From Metapseudomonas otitidis (GTDB lineage Bacteria > Pseudomonadota > Gammaproteobacteria > Pseudomonadales > Pseudomonadaceae), in the NCBI RefSeq assembly GCF_900111835.1, contig NZ_FOJP01000003.1, positions 62,001 to 126,000 of the forward strand: 64,000 nt of DNA, in the 5' to 3' direction. Under the pieces are notes generated by a model. The model made no database searches, was not told the DNA's origin, and worked only from the letters and a program-made list of their open reading frames with translations. Position numbers and translations under genes: made by a program. How positions within the stretch are numbered: the stretch's first letter is position 1; every line of letters starts with the position of its first letter. Below are positions 26,499 to 35,380 of this stretch, one piece after another.

Positions 26499-27677
26499 TC
26501 ATGAGTTGGGCACCGAACCGACCGATGCGACGGCCTGGTAGGTCTGCATCTGGCGCGCGATCTGCGTGACCTTGCGGGCGTACTGCGGGTCGGTGGCGTA
26601 GCCGGCCTGCTGCAGTTCGCGCACGAAGCGCTCGGGTTTGTCGGTCACGGCCAGTGCGTCCTGGTAACGGTCATTCCCCTGCAGGAAGCTCACGTAGTCA
26701 CGGAAGCTCTGCCGGTACGAGTCGTAGGCGCGGAACGAGGCCGCTTCCTTGACGGCTTCGCCGTCCTTGTATTCGGTGGTCACGGCGCGGGCCGACTGGC
26801 CGTCCCAACCGTGGGACTTGATGCCGAACAGGTTGTGGCTGCTGCTGCCGTCCTGCTGGCGGATGATGGATTTGCCCCAGCCGGTCTCCAGTGCAGCCTG
26901 GGCCACCAGGAAGCGCGGATCGACGCCGATGCTCTTCGCCGCTTCCTGGGCCATGGGCATCATGGTGTCGATGAATTCCTGAGGCGAACTGAAGGCAGGC
27001 TTGCCCGGTGCCAGCGGCGTTTGGGCGATGCGCCGGCCAATCACCGCGTTGTCGCCGTCCACCGAGGCCACGCCACGCTCGGGCGCGCCATAGGACTTGG
27101 CCGGCAACCAGTCGGAACCGGCCAGGGCCTGCTTGCCGTCTGCGGCACCCGCGGGCGGGACGATGCCGGCCAACAGGCGGTCGGTGAAACGGCTGGGCAG
27201 GCTGATACGGCGCTGGGCCAGCAGTTTGGAATCGTCCCGGCCCGCCTCCGGCGCAGCCACCGGGCTGCTGCCCTTCTGCGGCCACTGGGCTCCGGCGGTC
27301 TCGGCCACCTGGGCGAAGGGGTTGGCCTTGCCGGTGGACTTGGTCTTGCTCAACTGGCGGGTCAGCACATCGGCCAGGCCGATGCCGTGGCCCTTGGAGA
27401 TGGTGACCGCAAGCTGCTGGTCGTACATGTCGCGGTAGGTCTTGCTCTCGTTGCTGTTGAGGAAGTTGCCTTCGGCGAAGACGTCGCCAGCGGCACGCAT
27501 GGACTTCAGCATCTCGTTGACGAACAGCGACTCGAACTCCTGGGCGACCTTCTTGACGTTTTCCTCGCCGTCGCGCCCCTTGCCCACCTTGAACTGGGCC
27601 ATGCGGTTCAGGTCGGTGAAGGCACCGGAGTCGATGGCCCCGCGCGTGGCGAGGCCCGTAGTGAGCCTGGAGTCCAT
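26499..27677 (-). CDS. flgJ: FlgJ, rod cap and peptidoglycan hydrolase
   Basis: The dual-domain form of 392 residues. The N-terminal rod-scaffolding domain (about 35-105; EFESLFVNEMLKSMRAAGD) is joined by a Pro/Ala-rich linker to a glucosaminidase-type domain (about 230-380) with the catalytic Glu as E264 in AALETGWGKS and NLFGIKS. It caps the growing rod and cuts a hole in peptidoglycan in the periplasm. It lies between flgI and flgK. Confidence 0.95.
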   Translation of the reverse strand: MDSRLTTGLATRGAIDSGAFTDLNRMAQFKVGKGRDGEENVKKVAQEFESLFVNEMLKSMRAAGDVFAEGNFLNSNESKTYRDMYDQQLAVTISKGHGIGLADVLTRQLSKTKSTGKANPFAQVAETAGAQWPQKGSSPVAAPEAGRDDSKLLAQRRISLPSRFTDRLLAGIVPPAGAADGKQALAGSDWLPAKSYGAPERGVASVDGDNAVIGRRIAQTPLAPGKPAFSSPQEFIDTMMPMAQEAAKSIGVDPRFLVAQAALETGWGKSIIRQQDGSSSHNLFGIKSHGWDGQSARAVTTEYKDGEAVKEAASFRAYDSYRQSFRDYVSFLQGNDRYQDALAVTDKPERFVRELQQAGYATDPQYARKVTQIARQMQTYQAVASVGSVPNS

Positions 27678-27687
27678 GATCGCTACC

Positions 27688-28788
27688 TCAGATCACGATC
27701 AGGTCAGCCTGGAGAGCGCCGGCTTGCTTGAGCGCCTCGAGGATGGCCATCAGGTCGGAAGGAGACGCCCCCACCTGGTTGACCGCGCGGACGATCTCGT
27801 CCAGCGAGGTACCGGGAGCGAACTTGAACATCGGCTTCGCCTCCTGGTCGGCCTTGACCTTGGAACGCGGTACGACGGCCGTCTGCCCGCCGGACAAGGC
27901 GCCCGGCTGGCTGACGATGGGGTCTTCGGTGATGGTGACGGTGAGGCTGCCGTGGGTGACGGCGGCCGGCTGCACGCGCACGTCCTGGCCGATGACGATG
28001 GTGCCGGTGCGCGAGTTGATGATGACCTTGGCCACGGCCTTGCCGGATTCGATTTCCAGGTTCTCGATCACCGAGAGGTAGTCCACGCGCTGGTTCGGAT
28101 CCAGCGGGGCGCTGACCCGTACCGAACCGCCGTCGATGGCCTGGGCAACGCCTGGGCCAAGCAGTTCGTTGAGCTTGTCGACGATGTTCTTGGCGGTGGT
28201 GAAGTCCGGGCGGTTGAGGTTCAGGGTCAGGGTGTTGCCCTGGTCGAAGCCGCTCGGCACCGGGCGCTCGACAGTGGCACCGGCGGGAATCCGGCCGGAC
28301 GACGGGACGTTGACGGTGATCTTGGAGCCGTCGCTGCCCTGGGCGTCGAAGCCCCCCACCACCAGGTTGCCCTGGGCGATGGCGTAGACGTTGCCGTCGA
28401 TGCCCTTCAGCGGGGTCATCAGCAGGCTGCCGCCGCGCAGGCTCTTGGCGTTGCCGATGGAGGAGATGGTCACGTCCAGGGTCTGGCCGGGCTTGGCGAA
28501 GGGCGGCAGGTCGGCATGGATGGAGACGGCGGCGACGTTCTTCAGCTGCACGTTGCCCGAACCCGCCGGCACCTTGATGCCGAACTGGGCCAGCATGTTG
28601 TTGAAGGTCTGCAGGGTGAAGGGCGTCTGGGTGGTCTGGTCGCCGGTGCCGTTGAGGCCCACCACCAGGCCGTAGCCGATCAGCTGGTTGTTACGCACGC
28701 CCTGAATACTGGCCAGGTCCTTCAGCCGCTCGGCATGAGCGAGGGTGCTGGCAAGCAACAGGCAAAGGGCTGCGGTGAATCGTTTCAT
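27688..28788 (-). CDS. flgI: FlgI, periplasmic P-ring protein
   Basis: This 366-residue protein has a cleavable signal peptide ([19 protein letters not shown]) and the highly conserved FlgI start of the mature protein ([31 protein letters not shown]-type; blocks at 20-50). It assembles the P ring in the peptidoglycan layer around the rod. The gene follows flgH after 14 bases. Length is that of the family (365-370). Confidence 0.96.
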   Translation of the reverse strand: MKRFTAALCLLLASTLAHAERLKDLASIQGVRNNQLIGYGLVVGLNGTGDQTTQTPFTLQTFNNMLAQFGIKVPAGSGNVQLKNVAAVSIHADLPPFAKPGQTLDVTISSIGNAKSLRGGSLLMTPLKGIDGNVYAIAQGNLVVGGFDAQGSDGSKITVNVPSSGRIPAGATVERPVPSGFDQGNTLTLNLNRPDFTTAKNIVDKLNELLGPGVAQAIDGGSVRVSAPLDPNQRVDYLSVIENLEIESGKAVAKVIINSRTGTIVIGQDVRVQPAAVTHGSLTVTITEDPIVSQPGALSGGQTAVVPRSKVKADQEAKPMFKFAPGTSLDEIVRAVNQVGASPSDLMAILEALKQAGALQADLIVI

Positions 28789-28802
28789 GTCGCGCTACCT
28801 GC

Positions 28803-29516
28803 TCAGAACGGCCACAGCGGGCTCATGAAGAAGCGGTCGAACCAGCCCGGCTGGCTGGCGTCGGCGAAGGCGCCGGTGCCCGAGTAGGTGATACGGGCGT
28901 CGGCCACGCGGGTGGAAGACACGGTGTTGTCGGTGCCGATGTCGTCCGCACGCACCAGGCCGGCGATGCGCACCAGTTCGTCGCCGGTGTTCAGGGTCAG
29001 CCACTTCTCGCCGCGTACTGCGAGGATGCCGTTGGGCATCACCTCGGAGACCGTGACGGTGATGGAACCGGTCAGGCTGTTGCTCTGCCCTACCTTGGAG
29101 GTGCCGTTGGCGTCACGGGTGCCGTTGTAGCCGGCGGACAGCGTGAGGTCTTCGGCTTCCAGGGGGTTCAGCTTGGTGCTGGGGTTGCTGATCGAGACGC
29201 CGCCGCCGAACAGGGAGGTCAGGCCGATGTTGGCCTTGCTGTTCTTCTGGATCTGCGAGTTGGCGTTCTTGCTGGCCTGGGTCCGCTCGTTGAGGGTGAT
29301 GGTGATGATGTCACCCACGCGGTAGGCCTTGCGGTCGTTGTAGAGGTTGGTCTCGAACCCGGGCTGGTAGATGGCGCCGTTGTTCTGCGCGGCCGGCATT
29401 GGGGTGCGGGGCAGCACCGGCGCGTAGTACGGGTCGTTCGGCTTGGGCGGCGGCGCGACGCACCCGGCGAGGAGCTGGGTGGCGAGCAACGGGGCGATGA
29501 TGAGCAGCCGGTTCAT
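28803..29516 (-). CDS. flgH: FlgH, outer-membrane L-ring lipoprotein
   Basis: The 237-residue protein has a lipoprotein signal with the lipobox LLAG-C19. The mature part includes the conserved [19 protein letters not shown] block and GRVRADDIG-like region ([22 protein letters not shown]). It forms the L ring in the outer membrane. Position between flgG and flgI is standard. Confidence 0.95.
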   Translation of the reverse strand: MNRLLIIAPLLATQLLAGCVAPPPKPNDPYYAPVLPRTPMPAAQNNGAIYQPGFETNLYNDRKAYRVGDIITITLNERTQASKNANSQIQKNSKANIGLTSLFGGGVSISNPSTKLNPLEAEDLTLSAGYNGTRDANGTSKVGQSNSLTGSITVTVSEVMPNGILAVRGEKWLTLNTGDELVRIAGLVRADDIGTDNTVSSTRVADARITYSGTGAFADASQPGWFDRFFMSPLWPF

Positions 29517-29535
29517 GACAACTTACCTCGGGGCG

Positions 29536-30321
29536 TTACAGGTTCTGCGAGATGTAGCCGAGCATGGAGTCGGCGGTGGAGATGACCTTGGAGTTCATCT
29601 CGTAGGCACGCTGGGTGGTAATCATGTCCACCAGCTCCTCCACCACGCTGACGTTGGAGTTCTCCAGGGTGTTCTGCAGGACGTTGCCGAGGCCGGTGAG
29701 GCCCGGGGTGCCGACCTGCGGCGCACCGCTGGCGGCGGTCTCCAGGAACAGGTTGTTGCCGATGGCCTGCAGGCCGCTGTAGTTGACGAAGTCGGCGGTC
29801 TGGATGTTGCCGATCACCTGGGGCGTGGGGTTGCCGAAGGTGGTCACCGAGGCGGTGCCGTCCTCGCCGACGGTGAAGGTCTGGACCTGGGCGGGCAGGA
29901 CGATGGCCGGCTCCAGGGGGTAGCCCTGGCTGGTGACGATCTGCCCGTCGGAGTTCAGGTGGAAGCTGCCGTCGCGGGTGTAGGAGACGGTGCCGTCCGG
30001 CATGAGGATCTGAAAGAAGCCGCGCCCATTGATGGCCAGGTCCAGCGGCTGCTCGGTGGTCTGCAGGCTGCCCTGGGTGAAGATCTTCTGGGTGCCGGCG
30101 ATGCGCACACCGGTACCCAGCTGCAAGCCGCTGGGCAGTTGGCTGTCCTGGGTGCTCTGGGCGCCGGGCTGGCGGCGGATCTGGTAGAGCAGGTCCTGGA
30201 ATTCGGCGCGGTCGCGCTTGAAGCCGGTGGTGGAGACGTTGGCCAGGTTGTTGGAGATGGTGGTCAGGTTCATGTCCTGAGCCGCCAAACCCGTCTTGCT
30301 GACCCAAAGTGCCGGAATCAT
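29536..30321 (-). CDS. flgG: FlgG, distal rod protein
   Basis: The 261-residue protein carries the flagellar basal-body rod motif NLTTISNNLANVSTTGFKR and the C-terminal helix VVEELVDMITTQRAYEMNSK. An ATG two codons further upstream (30325-30327) sits only one base after the GAGGAG ribosome site, whereas the chosen ATG (30319-30321) has a 7-base spacing and gives the usual 261 residues starting MIPALWVSK. FlgG forms the distal rod through the P and L rings. Confidence 0.95.
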   Translation of the reverse strand: MIPALWVSKTGLAAQDMNLTTISNNLANVSTTGFKRDRAEFQDLLYQIRRQPGAQSTQDSQLPSGLQLGTGVRIAGTQKIFTQGSLQTTEQPLDLAINGRGFFQILMPDGTVSYTRDGSFHLNSDGQIVTSQGYPLEPAIVLPAQVQTFTVGEDGTASVTTFGNPTPQVIGNIQTADFVNYSGLQAIGNNLFLETAASGAPQVGTPGLTGLGNVLQNTLENSNVSVVEELVDMITTQRAYEMNSKVISTADSMLGYISQNL

Positions 30322-30367
30322 CGTCATTCTCCTCGGGCGCCGAAGTCATGGCGCCGCGTACTGGTTG

Positions 30368-31108
30368 TTAGCTGAGCTGCATGACCCGTGCCATCGCCGC
30401 GGCGTCGTCCTCGGCGGTGCGCATCATCTTCACGTGCAGTTCGAATTGACGGGACAGGGAGAGGATCGCAGTCATCTCCTCGACGGCATTGACGTTGCTC
30501 GCCTCGAGGAAGCCCGAGGTGAGCTTGACCGTGCCATCCACGTCCGCCGGCTGTTTGTTCTTGGTGTGGATCAGGCCATCGAGGCCCTTCTCCAGCTGCT
30601 TGGGATCGGGGTTGACCAGCTTGATGCGGTCCACCTCGGCCATCACGTTGGGGGCCTCGCCCAGGGCGCGGATGCTGATGGTGCCGTCGGAACCGATCTC
30701 CACCTTCTGCTCCGGCGGGATGGCGATCGGCCCGGCGTTGCCGATAACCGGCAACCCATTGCCGGCTCGCAGCTGGCCGTTGGCGTCCACCTGGAGGCTG
30801 GCGGTGCGCACGTAGCCTTCGCTGCCGTCCGGCGCCTGCACGGCGATCCAGCCCTCCCCGCCGATGGCGATGTCCATGTCGCGCCCGGTCTCCTGCAGGG
30901 CACCGGGGGTGAAGTCGGTCCCGGGACGTTCGCTCATGGCGAACACGCGCGCCGGGAAGGTGTCGCCGAACACGGGCATGGAACGCGCCTGTTCGAAGTC
31001 GCGACGGAACCCGGTGGTGGACACGTTCGCCAGATTGTTGGCATGAGCGCGCTGGGCCAGGGTGTTCTGGCTGGCACCGGTCATGGAGATGTAGAGCATC
31101 TTGTCCAT
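30368..31108 (-). CDS. flgF: FlgF, proximal rod protein
   Basis: The start at 31106-31108 (MDKMLYISMTGASQNT) gives 246 residues, the family length; a longer in-frame opening would run through the promoter. It has the rod motif AHANNLANVSTTGFRRD and the C-terminal NAVEEMTAILSLSRQFELHVK. First gene of flgFGHIJKL, with a sigma-54 promoter 50-70 bases upstream. Confidence 0.95.
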   Translation of the reverse strand: MDKMLYISMTGASQNTLAQRAHANNLANVSTTGFRRDFEQARSMPVFGDTFPARVFAMSERPGTDFTPGALQETGRDMDIAIGGEGWIAVQAPDGSEGYVRTASLQVDANGQLRAGNGLPVIGNAGPIAIPPEQKVEIGSDGTISIRALGEAPNVMAEVDRIKLVNPDPKQLEKGLDGLIHTKNKQPADVDGTVKLTSGFLEASNVNAVEEMTAILSLSRQFELHVKMMRTAEDDAAAMARVMQLS

Positions 31109-31159
31109 GGAGGTCTCCAAGGTGGGCTTTTGACGCCCGCATTGCTTTGCAGGGTCTAC

Positions 31160-31175
31160 AGCAATTGCTGTGCCA
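31160..31175 (-). promoter_or_regulatory. Sigma-54 promoter of flgFGHIJKL
   Basis: The minus strand reads TGGCACAGCAATTGCT: perfect -24 (TGGCAC) and -12 (TTGCT) with GG and GC 10 bases apart. Predicted start about 40 bases before the flgF ATG. Matches class III control by FleR and RpoN. Confidence 0.9.
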
Positions 31176-31220
31176 GGCCTGCAAAATCGAGACAACTCAT
31201 TGACGAATAAGGAAAAAGCA

Positions 31221-31249
31221 AAAAGAAAAAGGCCTCACATGGAGGCCTT
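31221..31249 (-). terminator. Rho-independent terminator after flgE
   Basis: On the minus strand AAGGCCTC, a 5-base loop, GAGGCCTT, then TTTCTTTTT. It lies 77 bases after the flgE stop and ends the flgBCDE unit just before the flgF promoter. Confidence 0.9.
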
Positions 31250-31325
31250 GGAATGCCGTGGCGGCGAGGGGATGCCGCCAGCGGCAAGGTCGCCGCCACC
31301 CTTTTGACGGGCGGCGGCCACTCAC

Positions 31326-32639
31326 TCAACGCAGGTTGATGATGGTCTGGGTCACCGCGTTCTCGGTCTCGATGGTCTTGGCGTTGGCCTGGTAGTTGCG
31401 CTGCGCCACGATCAGGTCGACCAGCTCGGTGGAGATGTCCACGTTGGAGGACTCCAGGGCACCGGACTGGAGAGCCCCCAGGGTGCCGGCACGCGGGGTG
31501 CCAATCACCGGCGCACCGGATTCGGAGGATTCGACCCAGGAGGTCTTGCCCACCGGGGTCAGGCCCTGGACGTTGGCGAAGTTCGCCAGGACGACCTGGC
31601 CCTGGAGCTGGGTCTGACCGTTGGTGTAGCGGGCGTAGATCATGCCCTTGTCATCGATCTGCAGACCGGCCAGCTGGCCGGTGGTGTAGCCATCCTGGGC
31701 CACGCTGGCAACAGCGAAGGCGCTGGAGAACTGGGTGGAGCCGCGGATATCGAAGGTGATGCTCGGGGCGGCAGCGGCACCGTTGGCACTCCACACCGGC
31801 GGGGTGGCGCCGTTGGACACGGCCGGCACCCAGCCGTTGATGCCCAGGGTGCCGTCGGCGTTGACGGCAAAGCCGCCGGTGTTGGCGAAGGTGGAGGTGT
31901 CCAGCTGGCCGGAGGTGGTGAAGCCCACCGGCGTGCTCATGGGCGTGGTGGAGGCCGGGTTGGTGGGATTACGGCCATCGATCAGCACGTTCATGGTCCA
32001 GGTGTTCGCCGGTGTGGCCGATTTGACGAAGTACTGGGTCATGACGTGGGGGTTGCCCTGGGAGTCATAGATGTTGACCGAGGTCGAAGAGTTGTAGCTC
32101 TTCGGGTCGGCCGGGTTGAACGGCGACACCGTCGGCGGGGTGTTGCTGGAGTTCAGGTTGAACGGCTGGGTGATGGTGGCGGTGGCCTTGGGCTGCTGGT
32201 TGTTGGTCTTGATGGTGAGGTCACCCACCACACCGCTTTGCAGCGCACCACTGGCATCTACCGTGTAACCCTGGAGACGGTAGCCGTTGTTGTCGACGAT
32301 GAAGCCGTTCTTGTCGGTACCGAAGTAGCCGGCACGGGTGTAGCTGATGGCGCCGTTGTTGCTGGTGACGAAGAAACCGTTGCCGTTGATGGCCAGGTCG
32401 AGGGCGTTTTCGGTGTAGTCGATGGTGCCCTGGTTATAGAGCTGGGCGACGTTGGCCAGCAGCACGCCGCTGCCGATGGTCTTGCTGCCGGAGCCCAGCA
32501 CGGACGCCGAGTACAGGTCCTGGAACTCACCACGGGACTGCTTGAAGCCCACGGTCCCGGCGTTGGCGATGTTGTTGCCAGTGATATTGAGGTCACTGGA
32601 GGCGGCGCGGATGCCGCTGAGGCCGATGTTGAACGACAT
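31326..32639 (-). CDS. flgE: FlgE, flagellar hook protein
   Basis: The 437-residue protein starts MSFNIGLSGIRAASSDLNIT and carries the rod/hook motif NITGNNIANAGTVGFKQSRGE; the C terminus has SSNVDISTELVDLIVAQRNYQANAK. The middle D1/D2 region is Thr/Asn/Pro-rich and variable. It builds the hook and is exported by the flagellar type III system until FliK stops it. It follows flgD after 33 bases and ends the operon. Confidence 0.96.
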   Translation of the reverse strand: MSFNIGLSGIRAASSDLNITGNNIANAGTVGFKQSRGEFQDLYSASVLGSGSKTIGSGVLLANVAQLYNQGTIDYTENALDLAINGNGFFVTSNNGAISYTRAGYFGTDKNGFIVDNNGYRLQGYTVDASGALQSGVVGDLTIKTNNQQPKATATITQPFNLNSSNTPPTVSPFNPADPKSYNSSTSVNIYDSQGNPHVMTQYFVKSATPANTWTMNVLIDGRNPTNPASTTPMSTPVGFTTSGQLDTSTFANTGGFAVNADGTLGINGWVPAVSNGATPPVWSANGAAAAPSITFDIRGSTQFSSAFAVASVAQDGYTTGQLAGLQIDDKGMIYARYTNGQTQLQGQVVLANFANVQGLTPVGKTSWVESSESGAPVIGTPRAGTLGALQSGALESSNVDISTELVDLIVAQRNYQANAKTIETENAVTQTIINLR

Positions 32640-32672
32640 GGGATGCTCCTGTTGCGCCGACAGCGTCGACGA

Positions 32673-33350
32673 TTACTTACCGATGACCTGGACCTTGGAA
32701 AGCGCGATGCTGCCGAGCCCTGCGAGGTTGAGCGTCATTTCCCCGCCGTTCTGGCCCAGGGTGACGCTGTCGACGTTGGCCGGGAGGACAGTGCCCATGG
32801 CGACTGTCTTGCCATCGACCCCGGCCTCGGCCTTGAAGGTGTAGGTGCCCTTGGCAACGGCGTTGCCGCTGGAGTCCTTGCCATCCCAGGTGAAGCTGAC
32901 CGCACCGGCCTTCTGTGCACCCAGGTTGACGCGGTTGACGGTGTTGCCCTTCTCGTCCAGCACGTTGACGTAGAGGTTGGACGTGGAACTGGTGAGGCTG
33001 ACGGTGCCGGTGAGCCCTTCGGCAGGATCGACCACGGCCTTGCTGGAGGGGACCATGACCTTGCGCCCGACCAGAGAGGACGCCTGCAGCGCCTGGGAAG
33101 ACTGGGTGCTGGAGAGGATGGTGTTGACGCTCTTGTTCAGGTTGTCCAGGCCTTCGACGGTACTGAACTGGGCAAGCTGCGCCACGAACTCGCTGTTGGT
33201 CTGCGGGTCCAGCGGGTTCTGGTTGTTCATCTGTGCCACCAGCAACTGGAGGAACTGGTCCTTGCCCAGCTCCTTCGACTTGGTGGTTTCCTTGAGCTTG
33301 TATTGATCCAGTACCGAAGAACTGGTGGTGGCGCCTACGTCAACGCTCAT
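32673..33350 (-). CDS. flgD: FlgD, hook-capping protein
   Basis: The 225-residue protein has the conserved N-terminal half (GKDQFLQLLVAQMNNQNPLDPQ; EFVAQLAQFSTVEGLDNLN) and a C-terminal tudor-like/FlgD-Ig region (FTWDGKDSSGNAVAKGTY). It caps the growing hook and is removed when the hook is complete. Gap to flgC is 20 bases. Confidence 0.96.
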   Translation of the reverse strand: MSVDVGATTSSSVLDQYKLKETTKSKELGKDQFLQLLVAQMNNQNPLDPQTNSEFVAQLAQFSTVEGLDNLNKSVNTILSSTQSSQALQASSLVGRKVMVPSSKAVVDPAEGLTGTVSLTSSTSNLYVNVLDEKGNTVNRVNLGAQKAGAVSFTWDGKDSSGNAVAKGTYTFKAEAGVDGKTVAMGTVLPANVDSVTLGQNGGEMTLNLAGLGSIALSKVQVIGK

Positions 33351-33370
33351 CTTGTCGCTCCCTCACGCAC

Positions 33371-33823
33371 TCACTGACCCAGGGTCAGCACGCGCTGCAT
33401 CATCTGCTTGGCGGTGTTCATCATTTCGACGTTGGTCTGGAAGGCTCGGCTGGCGGAGATCATGTCCGCCATTTCCTCGACCACGTTGACGTTGGGGTAG
33501 TACACGTAGCCGTCCGCGTTGGCGGCGGGATGGTTCGGCTCGTAGCGCGGCACCAGCGCGCTCTGGTCTTCGACCACGCCCAGCACCTGGACACCACGAC
33601 CGGACTCGTCTTCGGGGGCGAACAGGGAGCCCTGGTCGTTGCCCTGGCCGTTGAGCTGGCTCTGGTACATGGTGGCGAACACCGGGTGGCGGGCGCGGTA
33701 GGTCTTGTCGATGCTGGAGGACACGGTCTCGGCGTTGGCGATGTTGCTGGAGACGGTGTTCAGCCGGGTGCTCTGGGCACTCATGCCGGTGCCGGCAATG
33801 TTGAAGACGCTGGACAGGGACAT
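33371..33823 (-). CDS. flgC: FlgC, proximal rod protein
   Basis: At 150 residues it has the N-terminal rod motif (MSAQSTRLNTVSSNIANAET) and the C-terminal helix NVNVVEEMADMISASRAFQTN. Together with FlgB and FlgF it builds the proximal rod. It starts 11 bases after flgB. Confidence 0.95.
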   Translation of the reverse strand: MSLSSVFNIAGTGMSAQSTRLNTVSSNIANAETVSSSIDKTYRARHPVFATMYQSQLNGQGNDQGSLFAPEDESGRGVQVLGVVEDQSALVPRYEPNHPAANADGYVYYPNVNVVEEMADMISASRAFQTNVEMMNTAKQMMQRVLTLGQ

Positions 33824-33834
33824 GGTCGTTCTCC

Positions 33835-34242
33835 TTACTCGCCGCGCAGTGCGCTGACGAGCCCTTTGAACTTGCTGTTGAGCAGGGTGAAGCTGGCCTG
33901 GAACTGCACGGAGTTCTCGGTGTAGCTGGACTGTTCCTGCTGCAGGTCGACGGTGTTCTGGTCGATCGAGGGCTGGAACGGGGTGCGGTACTTGAGGGAC
34001 TCATCCAGCATGCCGGTGCCTTCGGCCGCGATATGGCGCGCGTTGGTCAGCGTGGCCTGGAAGGTGCCCTTGGAAGCCTTCTCCGCCTGCTCGGCGAGCA
34101 CGGAGGAGAAGTCCAGGTCACGCGCCTTGTAGTTGGGCGTGTCGGCGTTGGCGATGTTGTTGGCCAGCACTTCGGCACGCTGGGTGCGGAACCGCAGGGC
34201 CGACTCGTGGATGCCAAGGGCGCTTTCGAAACTGATGCTCAT
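33835..34242 (-). CDS. flgB: FlgB, proximal rod protein
   Basis: The start is placed at 34240-34242 (MSISFESALGIHESALRFRT), giving 135 residues, the P. aeruginosa length; the open frame extends 16 codons upstream without homology. It has RAEVLANNIANADTPNYKARD, the family signature. First gene of flgBCDE, with a sigma-54 promoter about 50-65 bases upstream. Confidence 0.95.
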   Translation of the reverse strand: MSISFESALGIHESALRFRTQRAEVLANNIANADTPNYKARDLDFSSVLAEQAEKASKGTFQATLTNARHIAAEGTGMLDESLKYRTPFQPSIDQNTVDLQQEQSSYTENSVQFQASFTLLNSKFKGLVSALRGE

Positions 34243-34292
34243 CTCTTCCAACCTTTGCCGTGCGGCAATGACGGTTTGTCTGCCGGACATTC

Positions 34293-34308
34293 AGCAAGGG
34301 CTGTGCCA
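34293..34308 (-). promoter_or_regulatory. Sigma-54 promoter of flgBCDE
   Basis: The minus strand reads TGGCACAGCCCTTGCT, a perfect TGGCAC-N5-TTGCT with correct spacing. An AT-rich run (AAAGGATTTTAAAAAT) lies just upstream, which may help bending or activator access. Confidence 0.9.
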
Positions 34309-34466
34309 ATTTTTAAAATCCTTTTAAAACAAAGGGTTGAGATGAATTCAGGACGACAGAACGGAGATCAGCGGTAAGGGCTTGCCGCTTTGCCAAGGTC
34401 AGGGTGGCAAGGCGGCAGAGGCGATTGCCGCCCAGCGGCAAAAGGCGGCACGACCGAATGGCAGGC

Positions 34467-34493
34467 ACAAAAAAGGAGGCTTGCGCCTCCTTT
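34467..34493 (-). terminator. Rho-independent terminator after cheR
   Basis: On the minus strand AAAGGAGGC, a 4-base loop, GCCTCCTTT and a further TTT form a classic intrinsic terminator, 16 bases after the cheR stop. It separates cheVR from flgBCDE. Confidence 0.92.
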
Positions 34494-34508
34494 CAGGATC
34501 ACCACCGG

Positions 34509-35354
34509 TCACTTCACCTTGTAGATGATGCCCGGGTTGCACTGGACCATCTGGTAGAGGTCCGGCAGGCCGTTCAGCGCCTCGGAGGCCCCGAGGAACA
34601 GGTAGCCACCGGGTTTCAGGGTCGCGTGGATGCGGGTGAGGATGTCCTTCTTCACATCGGCGGAGAAGTAGATCAGCACGTTGCGGCAGAACACGATGTC
34701 GAACTTGCCGAGGGAGGCGTAGCTGTCCAGCAGGTTCAGGGCACGGAATTCCACGCGATTGCGAATCGCCGGCTTGACCACCCAGCGTCCCGGCCCTTTC
34801 GGGTCGAAGAAGCGGGTGAGCCGCTCCTGGGACAAGCCACGCCCCATCGCCAGGCTGTCGTATTCGCCAGCACGGCAGGCCGCGAGCATCGCCGTGGACA
34901 GGTCGGTGGCGACGATGCGCACACCGGCCTTGAGCTGGCCCAGGTTGGTCCGCTCGAACTCGTCGATGGCCATGGAGATGGAGAACGGCTCCTGCCCGGA
35001 GGAGCTCGCCGCCGACCAGATCCGCAGGGGCTGGTTCGGGTTGGCCTTGATCAGCTCGGGCAGGATGCGGCCCTTGAGCACTTCGAAGGGGTAGGTATCC
35101 CGGAACCAGAGCGTTTCGTTGGTGGTCATCGCATCCACGACCTGCTCTCGCAGGCCGCTGCGCGGGGCGTTCTGGATCTTCTGAACCAGTTCGCTCAGCG
35201 TCTTGATGCCGTTCTGTTCCATCAGCTTGTTCAGACGGCTGGAAACCAGGTACTGCTTATTGCTTCCCAGCAATATGCCGCAGGTTTTTTCCAGGAAAGT
35301 CCGGAACTGCTCGAAATCCAAGTTACCTGAAGACACTAGGGCCGCCTCATTCAT
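34509..35354 (-). CDS. cheR: CheR, chemotaxis protein glutamate methyltransferase
   Basis: From the ATG at 35352-35354 the protein has 281 residues; a GTG 10 codons upstream is possible but overlaps the cheV stop. The N-terminal helical CheR domain precedes a SAM-binding domain (LRIWSAASSSGQEPFSISMA; IVATDLSTAMLA) with the FDIVFCRNVLIYF motif. It methylates chemoreceptor glutamates for adaptation. It lies 26 bases after cheV, probably in the same transcript. Confidence 0.95.
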   Translation of the reverse strand: MNEAALVSSGNLDFEQFRTFLEKTCGILLGSNKQYLVSSRLNKLMEQNGIKTLSELVQKIQNAPRSGLREQVVDAMTTNETLWFRDTYPFEVLKGRILPELIKANPNQPLRIWSAASSSGQEPFSISMAIDEFERTNLGQLKAGVRIVATDLSTAMLAACRAGEYDSLAMGRGLSQERLTRFFDPKGPGRWVVKPAIRNRVEFRALNLLDSYASLGKFDIVFCRNVLIYFSADVKKDILTRIHATLKPGGYLFLGASEALNGLPDLYQMVQCNPGIIYKVK

Positions 35355-35380
35355 ATCTGTACCTGGGGAAGGAATCCCCC

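Noticed and set aside
31258-31299. Perfect 10-bp inverted repeat (GTGGCGGCGA / TCGCCGCCAC) between flgE and the real terminator
   Set aside because: Long 22-base interior and no T tract on the minus strand; the adjacent hairpin with a T tract is a much better terminator.
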